From contig NC_135254.1 of NCBI RefSeq assembly GCF_964204865.1, forward strand, positions 4,159,001 to 4,223,000: a stretch of 64,000 bases of DNA, in the 5' to 3' direction. Position numbers and translations under genes: made by a program. The notes under the pieces were generated by a model. The model saw only the letters and a program-made list of their open reading frames with translations, ran no database searches and was not told where the DNA came from. The stretch comes from Styela clava (Eukaryota; Chordata; Ascidiacea; Stolidobranchia; Styelidae). Positions 46,069 through 59,775 of this stretch are shown here, piece after piece. The first letter of the stretch is position 1; each line of letters opens with the position of its first letter.

Positions 46069-46659
46069 TTATATATTTGCTCTCGACCAATATCCTGTTG
46101 GCTTACAAGTTAGGTCAATGAGCGGCCACGTTGCTTTCATTAGTTGTGGCCGTATTGATCCTCGTTTGGGTGTGGTATATTTCTCATGAACAATCTTACA
46201 ATCCATTCATTGATATTATTCCATGACATGCCTTGCCATTATCCAAGTTTTTTCCTTTATCCAACCGTCTCTAGATTGATTCCTTATTTGCAGTTCCACA
46301 TTCAGATTGTGTTTTTCCATTGATTGAGCAATAGAATGAGCGCCAAGATTCGGAAATATCATTATTCTCTGTTTAAGATACGTATCGGAGCTGCGGCTCT
46401 TTGTTTATAGTTTAATATTTCAACCCCTGGTTCTTGCTATTTCTTGTAAAGTTGTTCAGCTTCATTCTGTATCGGATGGCAAAAAACTCGCGATGTATCA
46501 CATAAAAGATTTAAACGCAATGAATCGTATTCTATGTTACTGACAGACGAATCAATTAAAATTGCAACTTTTGCACATATCGTTTTTATTGTTGAGAACT
46601 TCTTCTCAACATTTAGCATAGAACATTCATTCATGATGCGCATCCAATCGTCACAAATC

Positions 46660-46822
46660 ATACTTACCTGACGAGGCAGTCAACCGCGTTCACGATGGCG
46701 GTTCTGCCTAGGCGAGGTTTAGTCATTGCACCCAGACTAAATTGACCCTAGCGATTATCCCAAATGTGGATAACTCGGTCGTGTAATTTCTGCTAGTGGG
46801 GGCTGCGTTCGCGCTATCCCTT
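46660..46822 (+). ncRNA. RNU1: U1 snRNA gene, U1-37
   Basis: Same as U1-24 (A30U, A37U, A143G), with the same lost donor GT upstream. Confidence 0.94.
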
Positions 46823-47412
46823 TTATATATTTGCTCTCGACCAATATCCTGTTGGCTTACGAGTTAGGTCAATGAGCGGCCACGTTGCTTTCATTAGTTG
46901 TGGCCGTATTGATCCTCGTTTGGGTGTGGTATATTTCTCATGAACAATCTTACAATCCATTCATTGATATTATTCCATGACATACCTTGCCATTATCCAA
47001 GTTATTTCCTTTATCCAACCGTCTCTAGATTGATTCCTTATTTGCAGTTCCACATTCAGATTGTGTTGCCATTGATTGAGCAATAGAATGAGCGCCAAGA
47101 TTTGGAACTATCATTGTTTGCTGTCCAAGGTACGTATTGGGGTCGTGGCTCTTTGTTTATAGTTTATTATTTCAAACCCTGGCTCTTTGCTATTTCTTGT
47201 AAAGTTGTTCAGCTTCATTCTGCATCGGATGGCAAAGAACTCGCGATGTATCACATAAAAGATTTGAACGCAATGAATCGTATTCTACGTTACTGACAGA
47301 CGAATCAATTAAAATTGCAACTTTTGCACATATCGTTTTTATTGATGAGAACTTCTTCTCAACATTTAGCATAGAACATTCATTCATGATGCGCAACCAA
47401 TCGTCACAAATC

Positions 47413-47575
47413 ATACTTTCCTGACGAGGCAGTCAACCGCGATCACGAAGGCGGTTCTGCCTAGGCGAGGTTTAGTCATTGCACCCAGACTAAATTGACC
47501 CTAGCGATTATCCCAAATGTGGATAACTCGGTCGTGTAATTTCTGCTAGTGGGGACTGCGTTCGCGCTATCCCTT
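47413..47575 (+). ncRNA. RNU1: U1 snRNA gene, U1-38, splice-site arm variant A7U
   Basis: Second copy of the A7U gene, in block A2; otherwise consensus like U1-25. Confidence 0.95.
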
Positions 47576-48166
47576 TCATATATTTGCTCACTACCAATAA
47601 TCCTGTTGACTTTCGAGTTAGGTCAATGAGAGGCCACGTTGCTTTCATTAGTTGTGGCGGTATTGATCCTCGTTTGGGTGTGTTATATTTCTCATGACCA
47701 ATCTTACAATCCATTTATTTATATTATTCCATGACATGCCTTGCCATTATCCAAGTTATCCCTTTATCCAACCGTCTCTAGATTGATTCCTTATTTGCAG
47801 TTCCACATTCAGATTGTGTTGCCATTGATTGAGCAATAGAATGAGCGCCAAGATTTGGAAGTATCATTGTTTGCTGTCCAAGGTACGTATTGGGGTCGTG
47901 ACTCTTTGTTTATAGTTTAATATTTCAAATCCTAGCTCTTTGCTATTTCTTGTAAAGTTGTTCAGCTTCATTCTGCCATCGGATGGCAAAGAACTCGCGA
48001 TGTATCACATAAAAGATTTGAACGCAATTAATCGTATTCTACATTACTGACAGACGAATCAATTAAAATTGCAACTTTTGCACATATCGTTTTTATTGTT
48101 GAGAACTTCTTCTCAACATTTAGCATAGAACATTCATTCATGATGCGCAACCAATCGTCACAAATC

Positions 48167-48329
48167 ATACTTACTTGACGAGGCAGTCAACCGCGATCAC
48201 GAAGATGGTTCTGCCTAGGCGAGGTTTAGTCATTGCACCTAGAGTAAATTGACCCTAGCGATTATCCGAAATGTGGATAACTCGGTCGTATAATTTCTGC
48301 TAGTGGGGACTGCGTTCGCGCTATCACTT
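48167..48329 (+). ncRNA. RNU1: U1 snRNA gene, U1-39, splice-site arm variant C9U
   Basis: Second copy of the C9U gene with the same seven other changes as U1-26. Confidence 0.92.
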
Positions 48330-48918
48330 TTATATATTTGCTCACGACCAATATCCTGTTGGCTTACGTGTTAGGTCAATGAGCGGCCACGTTGCTTTCA
48401 TTAGTTGTGGCCGTATTGATCCTCGTTTGGGTGTGTTATATTTTTCATGACCAATCTTACAATCCATTTATTTATATTATTCCATGACATGCCTTACCAT
48501 TATCCAAGTTATCCCTTTATCCAACCGTCTCTAGATTGATTCCTTATTTGCAGTTCCACATTCAGATTGTGTTGCCATTGATTGAGCGATAGAATGAGCG
48601 CCAAGATTTGGAAGTATCATTTTTTGCTGTCCAAGGTACGTATCGGGGCTGTGGCTCTTTGTTTATAGTTTAGTATTTCAAACCCTGGCTCTTTGCTATT
48701 TCTTGTAAAGTTGTTCAGCTTCATTCTGCATCGGATGGCAAAGAACTCGCGATGTATCACATAAAAGATTTGAACGCAATGAATCGTATTCTACGTTACT
48801 GACAGACGAATCAATTAAAATTGCAACTTTTGCGTATATCGTTTTTATTGTTGAGAACTTCTTCTCAACATTTAGCATAGGACATTCATTCATGATGCGC
48901 AACCAATCGTCACAAATC

Positions 48919-49081
48919 ATACTTACCTGACGAGGCAGTCAACCGCGATCACGAAGATGGTTCTGCCTAGACGAGGTTTAGTCATTGCACCCAGACTAAA
49001 TTGACCCTAGCGATTATCCCAAATGTGGATAACTCGGTCGTGTAATTTCTGCTAGTGGGGGCTGCGTTCGCGCTATTCCTT
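48919..49081 (+). ncRNA. RNU1: U1 snRNA gene, U1-40
   Basis: Same as U1-27 (G39A, C40U, G53A, A143G, C159U). Confidence 0.93.
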
Positions 49082-49670
49082 TTATATATTTGCTCTCGAC
49101 CAATATCCTGTTGGCTTACAAGTTAGGTCAATGAGCGGCCACGTTGCTTTCATTAGTTGTGGCCGTATTGATCCTCGTTTGGGTGTGGTATATTTCTCAT
49201 GAACAATCTTACAATCCATTCATTGATATTATTCCATGACATGCCTTGCCATTATCCAAGTTATTTCCTTTATCCAACCGTCTCTAGATTGATTCCTTAT
49301 TTGCAGTTCCACATTCAGATTGTGTTGCCATTGATTGAGCAATAGAATGAGCGCCAAGATTCGGAAATATCATTATTCTCTGTTTAAGGTACGTATCGGA
49401 GCTGCGGCTCTTTGTTTATAGTTTAATATTTCAACCCCTGGTTCTTGCTATTTCTTGTAAAGTTGTTCAGCTTCATTCTGTATCGGATGGCAAAAAACTC
49501 GCAATGTATCACATAAAAGATTTAAACGCAATGAATCGTATTCTATGTTACTGACAGACGAATCAATTAAAATTGCAACTTTTGCACATATCGTTTTTAT
49601 TGTTGAGAACTTCTTCTCAACATTTAGCATAGAACATTCATTCATGATGCGCAACCAATCGTCACAAATC

Positions 49671-49833
49671 ATACTTACCTGACGAGGCAGTCAACCGCGT
49701 TCACGATGGTGGTTCTGCCTAGGCGAGGTTTAGTCATTGCACCCAGACTAAATTGACCCTAGCGATTATCCCAAATGTGGATAACTCGGTCGCGTAATTT
49801 CTGCTAGTGGGGACTGCGTTCGCGCTATCTCTT
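49671..49833 (+). ncRNA. RNU1: U1 snRNA gene, U1-41
   Basis: Same as U1-28, with the 104-bp duplication at 49,903. Confidence 0.93.
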
Positions 49834-50515
49834 TTATACATTTGCTCACTACCAATATCCTGTTGGCTTACGAGTTAGGTCAATGAGCGGCCACGTTGCT
49901 TTTTCTGCTAGTGGGGACTGCGTTCGCGCTATCCCTTTTATACATTTGCTCACTACCAATATCCTGTTGGCTTACGAGTTAGGTCAATGAGCGGCCACGT
50001 TGCTTTCATTAGTTGTGGTAGTAGTGTGTTATATTTCTCATGACCAATCTTACAATCCATTTATTTATATTATTCCATGACATGCCTTGCCATTATCCAA
50101 GTTATTTATACCTTTATCCAACCGTCTCTAGGTTGATTCCTTATTTGCAGTTCCACATTCAGATTGTGTGGCTATTGATTGAGCAATAGAATGAGCGCCA
50201 AGATTCGGAAATATCATTATTCTCTGTTTAAGGTACGTATCGGAGCTGCGGCTCTTTGTTTATAGTTTAATATTTCAACCACTGGTCCTTGCTATTTCTT
50301 GTAAAGTTGTTCAGTTTCATTCGGCAATCGGATGGCAAAGAACTCGCGATGTATCGCATAAAAGATTTGAACGCAATGAATCGTCTTCTACGTTACTGAC
50401 AGACGAATCGATTAAAATTGCAACTTTTGCACATATCGTTTTTATTGTTGAGAACTTCTTCTCAACATTTAGCATAGAACATTCATTCATGATGCGAAAC
50501 CAATCGTCACAAATC

Positions 50516-50678
50516 ATACTTACCTGACGAGGCAGTCAACCGCGATCACGAAGGCGGTTCTGCCTAGGCGAGGTTTAGTCATTGCACCCAGACTAAATTG
50601 ACACTAGCGACTATCCCAAATGTGGATAACTCGGTCGTGTAATTTCTGCTAGTGGGGACTGCGTTCGCGCTATCCCTT
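50516..50678 (+). ncRNA. RNU1: U1 snRNA gene, U1-42
   Basis: Same as U1-29 (C88A, U96C). Last unit of block A2. Confidence 0.95.
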
Positions 50679-51265
50679 TTCATATATTTGCTAACTACTA
50701 ATAATCCTGTTGACTTTCGAGTTAGGTCAATGAGCGGCCGCGTTGCTTTCATTAGTTGTGGCCGTATTGATCCTCGTTTGGGTGTGTTATATTTTTCATG
50801 ACCAATCTTACAATCCATTTATTTATATTATTCCATGACATGCCATTATCCAAGTTATCCCTTTATCCAACCGTCTCTAGATTGATTCCTTATTTGCAGT
50901 TCCTCATTCAGATTGTGTTGCCATTGATTGAGCAATAGAATGAGCGCCAAGATTTGGAAGTATCATTGTTTGCTGTCCAAGGTACGTATTGGGGTCGTGG
51001 CTCTTTGTTTATAGTTTAATATTTCAAACCCTGGCTCTTTGCTATTTCTTGTAAAGTTGTTCAGCTTCATTCTGCCATCGGATGGCAAAGAACTCGCGAT
51101 GTATCACATAAAAGATTTGAACGCAATTAATCGTATTCTACGTTACTGACAGACGAATCAATTAAAATTGCAACTTTTGCACATATCGTTTTTATTGTTG
51201 AGAACTTCTTCTCAACATTTAGCATAGAACATTCATTCATGATGCGCAACCAATCGTCACAAATC

Positions 51266-51428
51266 ATACTTACCTGACGAGGCAGTCAACCGCGATCACG
51301 AAGATGGTTCTGCCTAGGCGAGGTTTAGTCATTGCACCTAGACTAAATTGACCCTAGCGATTATCCCAAATGTGGATAACTCGGTCGTGTAATTTCTGCT
51401 AGTGGGGACTGCGTTCGCGCTATCCCTT
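51266..51428 (+). ncRNA. RNU1: U1 snRNA gene, U1-43
   Basis: Same as U1-30 (G39A, C40U, C74U). Confidence 0.94.
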
Positions 51429-52029
51429 TTATATATTTGCTCACGACCAATACCCTGTTAATACCCTGTTGGCTTACGAGTTAGGTCAATGAGCGGCCAC
51501 GTTGCTTTCATTAGTTGTGGCCGTATTGATCCTCGTTTGGGTGTGGTATATTTCTCATGAACAATCTTACAATCCATTCATTGATATTATTCCATGACAT
51601 GCCTTGCCATTATCCAAGTTATTTCCTTTATCCAACCGTCTCTAGATTGATTCCTTATTTGCAGTTCCACATTCAGATTGTGTTGCCATTGATTGAGCAA
51701 TAGAATGAGCGCCAAGATTTGGAAGTATCATTGTTTGCTGTCCAAGGTACGTATTGGGGCTGTGGCTCTTTGTTTATAGTTTAATATTTCAAACCCTGGC
51801 TCTTTGCTATTTCTTGTAAAGTTGTTCAGCTTCATTCTGCATCGGATGGCAAAGAACTCGCGATGTATCACATAAAAGATTTGAACGTAATGAATTGTAT
51901 TCTACGTTACTGACAGACGAATTAATTAAAATTGCAACTTTTGCGCATATCGTTTTTATTGTTGAGAACTTCTTCTCAACATTTAGCATAGAACATTCAT
52001 TCATGATGCGCAAACAATCGTCACAAATC

Positions 52030-52192
52030 ATACTTACCTGACGAGGCAGTCAACCGCGATCACGAAGGCGGTTCTGCCTAGGCGAGGTTTAGTCATTGCA
52101 CCCAGACTAAATTGACACTAGCGATTATCCCAAATGTGGATAACTCGGTCGTGTATTTTCTGCTAGTGGGGACTGCGTTCGCGCTATCCCTT
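52030..52192 (+). ncRNA. RNU1: U1 snRNA gene, U1-44, Sm-site variant
   Basis: C88A as in U1-35, plus A127U, which makes the Sm site AUUUUCUG instead of AAUUUCUG. Confidence 0.93.
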
Positions 52193-52776
52193 TTCATATA
52201 TTTGCTAACTACTAATAATCTTGTTGACTTTCGAGTTAGGTCAATGAGCGGCCGCGTTGCTTTCATTAGTTGTGGCCGTATTGATCCTCGTTTGGGTGTG
52301 TTATATTTTTCATGACCAATCTTACAATCCATTTATTTATATTATTCCATGACATGCCTTACCATTATCCAAGTTATCCCTTTATCCAACCGTCTCTAGA
52401 TTGATTCCTTATTTGCAGTTCCACATTCAGATTGTGTTGCCATTGATTGAGCAATAGAATGAGCGCCAAGATTTGGAAGTATCATTTTTTGCTGTCCAAG
52501 GTACGTATTGGGGCTGTGGCTCTTTGTTTAATATTTCAAACCCTGGCTCTTTGCTATTTCTTGTAAAGTTGTTCAGCTTCATTCTGCATCGGATGGCAAA
52601 GAACTCGCGATGTATCACATAAAAGATTTGAACGCAATGAATCGTATTCTACGTTACTGACAGACGAATCAATTAAAATTGCAACTTTTGCGTATATCGT
52701 TTTTATTGTTGAGAACTTCTTCTCAACATTTAGCATAGGACATTCATTCATGATGCGCAACCAATCGTCACAAATC

Positions 52777-52939
52777 ATACTTACCTGACGAGGCAGTCAA
52801 CCGCGATCACGAAGATGGTTCTGCCTAGGCGAGGTTTAGTCATTGCACCCAGACTAAATTGACCCTAGCGATTATCCCAAATGTGGATAACTCGGTCGTG
52901 TAATTTCTGCTAGTGGGGGCTGCGTTCGCGCTATCCCTT
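52777..52939 (+). ncRNA. RNU1: U1 snRNA gene, U1-45
   Basis: G39A, C40U, A143G. Seven bases are missing upstream near 52,530. Confidence 0.95.
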
Positions 52940-53530
52940 TTATATATTTGCTCTCGACCAATATCCTGTTGGCTTACAAGTTAGGTCAATGAGCGGCCAC
53001 GTTGCTTTCATTAGTTGTGGCCGTATTGATCCTCGTTTGGGTGTGGTATATTTCTCATGAACAATCTTACAATCCATTCATTGATATTATTCCATGACAT
53101 GCCTTGCCATTATCCAAGTTATTTCCTTTATCCAACCGTCTCTAGATTGATTCCTTATTTGCAGTTCCACATTCAGATTGTGTTTTTCCATTGATTGAGC
53201 AATAGAATGAGCGCCAAGATTCGGAAATATCATTATTCTCTGTTTAAGATACGTATCGGAGCTGCGGCTCTTTGTTTATAGTTTAATATTTCAACCCCTG
53301 GTTCTTGCTATTTCTTGTAAAGTTGTTCAGCTTCATTCTGTATCGGATGGCAAAAAACTCGCGATGTATCACATAAAAGATTTAAGCGCAATGAATCGTA
53401 TTCTACGTTACTGACAGACGAATCAATTAAAATTGCAACTTTTGCACATATCGTTTTTATTGTTGAGAACTTCTTCTGAACATTTAGCATAGAACATTCA
53501 TTCATGATGCGCAACCAATCGTCACAAATC

Positions 53531-53693
53531 ATACTTACCTGACGAGGCAGTCAACCGCGATCACGAAGACGGTTCTGCCTAGGCGAGGTTTAGTCATTGC
53601 ACCCAGACTAAATTGACCCTAGCGATTATCCCAAATGTGGGTAACTCGGTCGTGTAATTTCTGCTAGTGGGGACTGCGTTCGCGCTATCCCTT
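53531..53693 (+). ncRNA. RNU1: U1 snRNA gene, U1-46
   Basis: G39A and A111G (a G-U pair is kept in stem III). In its promoter the inverted repeat has a C-to-G change (TTCTGAACA). Confidence 0.94.
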
Positions 53694-54282
53694 TTATATA
53701 TTTGCTCACGACCAATATCCTGTTGGCTTACGAGTTAGGTCAATGAGCGGCCACGTTGCTTTCATTAGTTGTGGCCGTATTGATCCTCGTTTGGGTGTGG
53801 TATATTTCTCATGAACAATCTTACAATCCATTCATTGATATTATTCCATGACATGCCTTGCCATTATCCAAGTTATTTCCTTTATCAAACCGTCTCTAGA
53901 TTGATTCCTTATTTGCAGTTCCACATTCAGATTGTGTTGTCATTGATTGAGCAATAGAATGAGCGCCAAGATTTGGAAGTATCATTGTTTGCTGTCCAAG
54001 GTACGTATCGGGGCTGCGGCTCTTTGTTTATAGTTTAATATTTCAACCCCTGGTCCTTGCTATTTCTTGTAAAGTTGTTCAGCTTCATTCTGCATCGGAT
54101 GGCAAAAAACTCACGATGTATCACATAAAAGATTTGAACGCAATGAATCGTATTCTACGTTACTGACATACGAATCAATTAAAATTGCAACTTTTGCACA
54201 TATCGTTTTTATTGTTGAGAACTTCTTCTCAACGTTTAGCATAGAACATTCATTCATGATGCGCAACCAATCGTTACAAACC

Positions 54283-54445
54283 ATACTTACCTGACGAGGC
54301 AGTCAGCCGCGATCACGAAGGCGGTTCTGCCTAGGCGAGGTTTAGTCATTGCTCCCAGACTAAATTGACCCTAGCGATCATCCCAAATGTGGATAACTCG
54401 GTCGTGTAATTTCTGCTAGTGGGGACTGCGTTCGCGCTATCCCTT
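54283..54445 (+). ncRNA. RNU1: U1 snRNA gene, U1-47, U1A-loop variant
   Basis: A24G, A71U (loop AUUGCUC) and U97C. The base before +1 is in AAACC rather than AAATC. Confidence 0.92.
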
Positions 54446-55034
54446 TTATATATTTGCTCACTACCAATAATCTTGTTGTCTTTCGAGTTAGGTCAATGAG
54501 CGGCCACGTTGCTTTCATTAGTTGTGGTAGTAGTGTGTTATATTTCTCATGACCAATCTTACAATCCATTGATTTATATTATTCCATGACATGCCTTGCC
54601 ATTATCCAAGTTATTTATACCTTTATCCAACCGTCTCTAGATTGATTCCTTATTTGCAGTTCCACATTCAGATTGTGTTGCCATTGATTGGGCAATAGAA
54701 TAAGCGCCAAGATTTGGAAGTATCATTGTTTGCTGTCCAAGGTACGTATTGGGGTCGTGGCTCTTTGTTTATAGTTTAATATTTCAAACCCTGGCTCTTT
54801 GCTATTTCTTGTAAAGTTGTTTAGCTTCATTCTGCCATCGGATGGCAAAGAACTCGCGATGTATCACATAAAAGATTTGAACGCAATTAATCGTATTCTA
54901 CGTTACTGACAGACGAATCAATTAAAATTGCAACTTTTGCACATATCGTTTTTAATGTTGAGATTGTTGAGAACTTCTTCTCAACATTTAGCATAGAACA
55001 TTCATTCATGATGCGCAACCAATCGTCACAAATC

Positions 55035-55197
55035 ATACTTACCTGACGAGGCAGTCAACCGCGATCACGAAGATGGTTCTGCCTAGGCGAGGTTTAGTCA
55101 TTGCACCTAGACTAAATTGACCCTAGCGATTATCTCAAATGTGGATAACTCGGTCGTGTAATTTCTGCTAGTGGGGACTGCGTTCGCGCTATCCCTT
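55035..55197 (+). ncRNA. RNU1: U1 snRNA gene, U1-48
   Basis: G39A, C40U, C74U, C101U. A short duplication (TTGAGATTG) lies in its upstream inverted repeat region near 54,958. Confidence 0.93.
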
Positions 55198-55803
55198 TTA
55201 TATATTTGCTCACGACCAATAACCCTGTTAATAAATACCCTGTTGGCTTACGAGTTAGGTCAATGAGCGGCCACGTTGCTTTCATTAGTTGTGGCCGTAT
55301 TGATCCTCGTTTGGGTGTGGTATATTTCTCATGAACAATCTTACAATCCATTCATTGATATTATTCCATGACATGCCTTGCCATTATCCAAGTTATTTCC
55401 TTTATCCAACCGTCTCTAGATTGATTCCTTATTTGCAGTTCCACATTCAGATTGTGTTGCCATTGATTGAGCAATAGAATGAGCGCCAAGATTTGGAAGT
55501 ATCATTGTTTGCTGTCCAAGGTACGTATTGGGGCCGTGGCTCTTTGTTTATAGTTTAATATTTCAAACCCTGGCTCTTTGCTATTTCTTGTAAAGTTGTT
55601 CAGCTTCATTCTGCATCGGATGGCAAAGAACTCGCGATGTATCACATAAAAGATTTGAACGCAATGAATCGTATTCTACGTTACTGACAGACGAATCAAT
55701 TAAAATTGCAACTTTTGCGTATATCGTTTTTATTGTTGAGAACTTCTTCTCAACATTTAGCATAGGACATTCATTCATGATGCGCAACCAATCGTCACAA
55801 ATC

Positions 55804-55966
55804 ATACTTACCTGACGAGGCAGTCAACCGCGATCACGAAGATGGTTCTGCCTAGGCGAGGTTTAGTCATTGCACCCAGACTAAATTGACCCTAGCGATT
55901 ATCCCAAATGTGGATAACTCGGTCGTGTAATTTCTGCTAGTGGGGGCTGCGTTCGCGCTATCCCTT
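55804..55966 (+). ncRNA. RNU1: U1 snRNA gene, U1-49
   Basis: G39A, C40U, A143G. Confidence 0.95.
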
Positions 55967-56555
55967 TTATATATTTGCTCTCGACCAATATCCTGTTGGC
56001 TTACGAGTTAGGTCAATGAGCGGCCACGTTGCTTTCATTAGTTGTGGCCGTATTGATCCTCGTTTGGGTGTGGTATATTTCTCATGAACAATCTTACAAT
56101 CCATTCATTGATATTATTCCATGACATGCCTTGCCATTATCCAAGTTATTTCCTTTATCCAACCGTCTCTAGATTGATTCCTTATTTGCAGTTCCACATT
56201 CAGATTGTGTTGCCATTGATTGAGCAATAGAATGAGCGCCAAGATTTGGAAATATCATTATTCTCTGTTTAAGGTACGTATCGGAGCTGCGGCTCTTTGT
56301 TTATAGTTTAATATTTCAACCCCTGGTTCTTGCTATTTCTTGTAAAGTTGTTCAGCTTCATTCTGTATCGGATGGCAAAAAACTCGCGATGTATCACATA
56401 AAAGATTTAAACGCAATGAATCGTATTCTATGTTACTGACAGACGAATCAGTTAAAATTGCAACTTTTGCACATATCGTTTTTATTGTTGAGAACTTCTT
56501 CTCAACATTTAGCATAGAACATTCATTCATGATGCGCAACCAATCGTCACAAATC

Positions 56556-56718
56556 ATACTTACCTGACGAGGCAGTCAACCGCGTTCACGATGGTGGTTC
56601 TGCCTAGGCGAGGTTTAGTCATTGCACCCAGACTAAATTGACCCTAGCGATTATCCCAAATGTGGATAACTCGGTCGCGTAATTTCTGCTAGTGGGGACT
56701 GCGTTCGCGCTATCTCTT
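56556..56718 (+). ncRNA. RNU1: U1 snRNA gene, U1-50
   Basis: A30U, A37U, C40U, U123C, C160U; 104-bp duplication follows at 56,788. First half of dimer 1. Confidence 0.93.
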
Positions 56719-56891
56719 TTATACATTTGCTCACTACCAATATCCTGTTGGCTTACGAGTTAGGTCAAGGAGCGGCCACGTTGCTTTTTCTGCTAGTGGG
56801 GACTGCGTTCGCGCTATCCCTTTTATACATTTGCTCACTACCAATATCCTGTTGGCTTACGAGTTAGGTCAATGAGCGGCCACGTTGCTTT
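56686..56891 (+). repeat. 104-bp tandem duplication of U1 3' end, dimer form
   Basis: Same duplication as in the U1-4 unit, but the flank beyond it keeps GGCCGTATTGATCCTCG, which the 845-bp units lack. This explains 857 versus 845 bp. Confidence 0.9.
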
Positions 56892-57412
56892 CATTAGTTG
56901 GGGCCGTATTGATCCTCGTTTGGGTGTGGTATATTTCTCATGAACAATCTTACAATCCATTCATTGATATTATTCCATGACATGCCTTGCTATTATCCAA
57001 GTTTTTTCCTTTATCCAACCGTCTCTAGATTGATTCCTTATTTGCAGTTCCACATTCAGATTGTGTTGCCATTGATTGAGCAATAGAATGAGCGCCAAGA
57101 TTTGGAAGTATCATTGTTTGCTGTCCAAGGTACGTATTGGGGCTGTGGCTCTTTGTTTATAGTTTAATATTTCAAACCCTGGCTCTTTGCTATTTCTTGT
57201 AAAGTTGTTCAGCTTCATTCTGCATCGGATGGCAAAGAACTCGCGATGTATCACATAAAAGATTTGAACGCAATGAATCGTATTCTACGTTACTGACAGA
57301 CGAATTAATTAAAATTGCAACTTTTGCGCATATCGTTTTTATTGTTGAGAACTTCTTCTCAACATTTAGCATAGAACATTCATTCATGATGCGCAACCAA
57401 TCGTCACAAATC

Positions 57413-57575
57413 ATACTTACCTGACGAGGCAGTCAACCGCGATCACGAAGGCGGTTCTGCCTAGGCGAGGTTTAGTCATTGCACCCAGACTAAATTGACA
57501 CTAGCGACTATCCCAAATGTGGATAACTCGGTCGTGTAATTTCTGCTAGTGGGGACTGCGTTCGCGCTATCCCTT
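57413..57575 (+). ncRNA. RNU1: U1 snRNA gene, U1-51
   Basis: C88A, U96C. Second half of dimer 1. Confidence 0.95.
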
Positions 57576-58165
57576 TTCATATATTTGCTAACTACTAATA
57601 ATCCTGTTGACTTTCGAGTTAGGTCAATGAGCGGCCGCGTTGCTTTCATTAGTTGTGGCCGTATTGATCCTCGTTTGGGTGTGTTATATTTTTCATGACC
57701 AATCTTACAATCCATTTATTTATATTATTCCATGACATGCCTTACCATTATCCAAGTTATCCCTTTATCCAACCGTCTCTAGATTGATTCCTTATTTGCA
57801 GTTCCACATTCAGATTGTGTTGCCATTGATTGAGCAATAGAATGAGCGCCAAGATTTGGAAATATCATTATTCTCTGTTTAAGGTACGTATCGGAGCTGC
57901 GGCTCTTTGTTTATAGTTTAATATTTCAACCCCTGGTTCTTGCTATTTCTTGTAAAGTTGTTCAGCTTCATTCTGTATCGGATGGCAAAAAACTCGCGAT
58001 GTATCACATAAAAGATTTAAACGCAATGAATCGTATTCTATGTTACTGACAGACGAATCAGTTAAAATTGCAACTTTTGCACATATCGTTTTTATTGTTG
58101 AGAACTTCTTCTCAACATTTAGCATAGAACATTCATTCATGATGCGCAACCAATCGTCACAAATC

Positions 58166-58328
58166 ATACTTACCTGACGAGGCAGTCAACCGCGTTCACG
58201 ATGGTGGTTCTGCCTAGGCGAGGTTTAGTCATTGCACCCAGACTAAATTGACCCTAGCGATTATCCCAAATGTGGATAACTCGGTCGCGTAATTTCTGCT
58301 AGTGGGGACTGCGTTCGCGCTATCTCTT
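58166..58328 (+). ncRNA. RNU1: U1 snRNA gene, U1-52
   Basis: Same as U1-50; duplication at 58,398. Confidence 0.93.
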
Positions 58329-59022
58329 TTATACATTTGCTCACTACCAATATCCTGTTGGCTTACGAGTTAGGTCAAGGAGCGGCCACGTTGCTTTTTC
58401 TGCTAGTGGGGACTGCGTTCGCGCTATCCCTTTTATACATTTGCTCACTACCAATATCCTGTTGGCTTACGAGTTAGGTCAATGAGCGGCCACGTTGCTT
58501 TCATTAGTTGGGGCCGTATTGATCCTCGTTTGGGTGTGGTATATTTCTCATGAACAATCTTACAATCCATTCATTGATATTATTCCATGACATGCCTTGC
58601 TATTATCCAAGTTATTTCCTTTATCCAACCGTCTCTAGATTGATTCCTTATTTGCAGTTCCACATTCAGATTGTGTTGCCATTGATTGAGCAATAGAATG
58701 AGCGCCAAGATTTGGAAGTATCATTGTTTGCTGTCCAAGGTACGTATTGGGGCTGTGGCTCTTTGTTTATAGTTTAATATTTCAAACCCTGGCTCTTTGC
58801 TATTTCTTGTAAAGTTGTTCAGCTTCATTCTGCATCGGATGGCAAAGAACTCGCGATGTATCACATAAAAGATTTGAACGCAATGAATCGTATTCTACGT
58901 TACTGACAGACGAATTAATTAAAATTGCAACTTTTGCGCATATCGTTTTTATTGTTGAGAACTTCTTCTCATAATTTAGCATAGAACATTCATTAATGAT
59001 GCGCAACCAATCGTCACAAATC

Positions 59023-59185
59023 ATACTTACCTGACGAGGCAGTCAACCGCGATCACGAAGGCGGTTCTGCCTAGGCGAGGTTTAGTCATTGCACCCAGAC
59101 TAAATTGACACTAGCGACTATCCCAAATGTGGATAACTCGGTCGTGTAATTTCTGCTAGTGGGGACTGCGTTCGCGCTATCCCTT
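59023..59185 (+). ncRNA. RNU1: U1 snRNA gene, U1-53
   Basis: Same as U1-51, but its promoter inverted repeat is changed (TTCTCATAA) at about -57 to -49. Confidence 0.94.
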
Positions 59186-59775
59186 TTCATATATTTGCTA
59201 ACTACTAATAATCCTGTTGACTTTCGAGTTAGGTCAATGAGCGGCCGCGTTGCTTTCATTAGTTGTGGCCGTATTGATCCTCGTTTGGGTGTGTTATATT
59301 TTTCATGACCAATCTTACAATCCATTTATTTATATTATTCCATGACATGCCTTACCATTATCCAAGTTATCCCTTTATCCAACCGTCTCTAGATTGATTC
59401 CTTATTTGCAGTTCCACATTCAGATTGTGTTGCCATTGATTGAGCAATAGAATGAGCGCCAAGATTTGGAAATATCATTATTCTCTGTTTAAGGTACGTA
59501 TCGGAGCTGCGGCTCTTTGTTTATAGTTTAATATTTCAACCCCTGGTTCTTGCTATTTCTTGTAAAGTTGTTCAGCTTCATTCTGTATCGGATGGCAAAA
59601 AACTCGCGATGTATCACATAAAAGATTTAAACGCAATGAATCGTATTCTATGTTACTGACAGACGAATCAGTTAAAATTGCAACTTTTGCACATATCGTT
59701 TTTATTGTTGAGAACTTCTTCTCAACATTTAGCATAGAACATTCATTCATGATGCGCAACCAATCGTCACAAATC

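Larger units (their letters stand above)
44388..51265 (+). repeat. Nine-unit higher-order repeat, copy A2 (6,878 bp)
   Basis: U1-34 to U1-42, each exactly 9,712 bp from its A1 counterpart. I found no difference within the parts compared. A third, partial copy starts at 51,266 and keeps step with A2 for about 2.2 kb, with a 7-bp deletion near 52,530. Confidence 0.9.
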
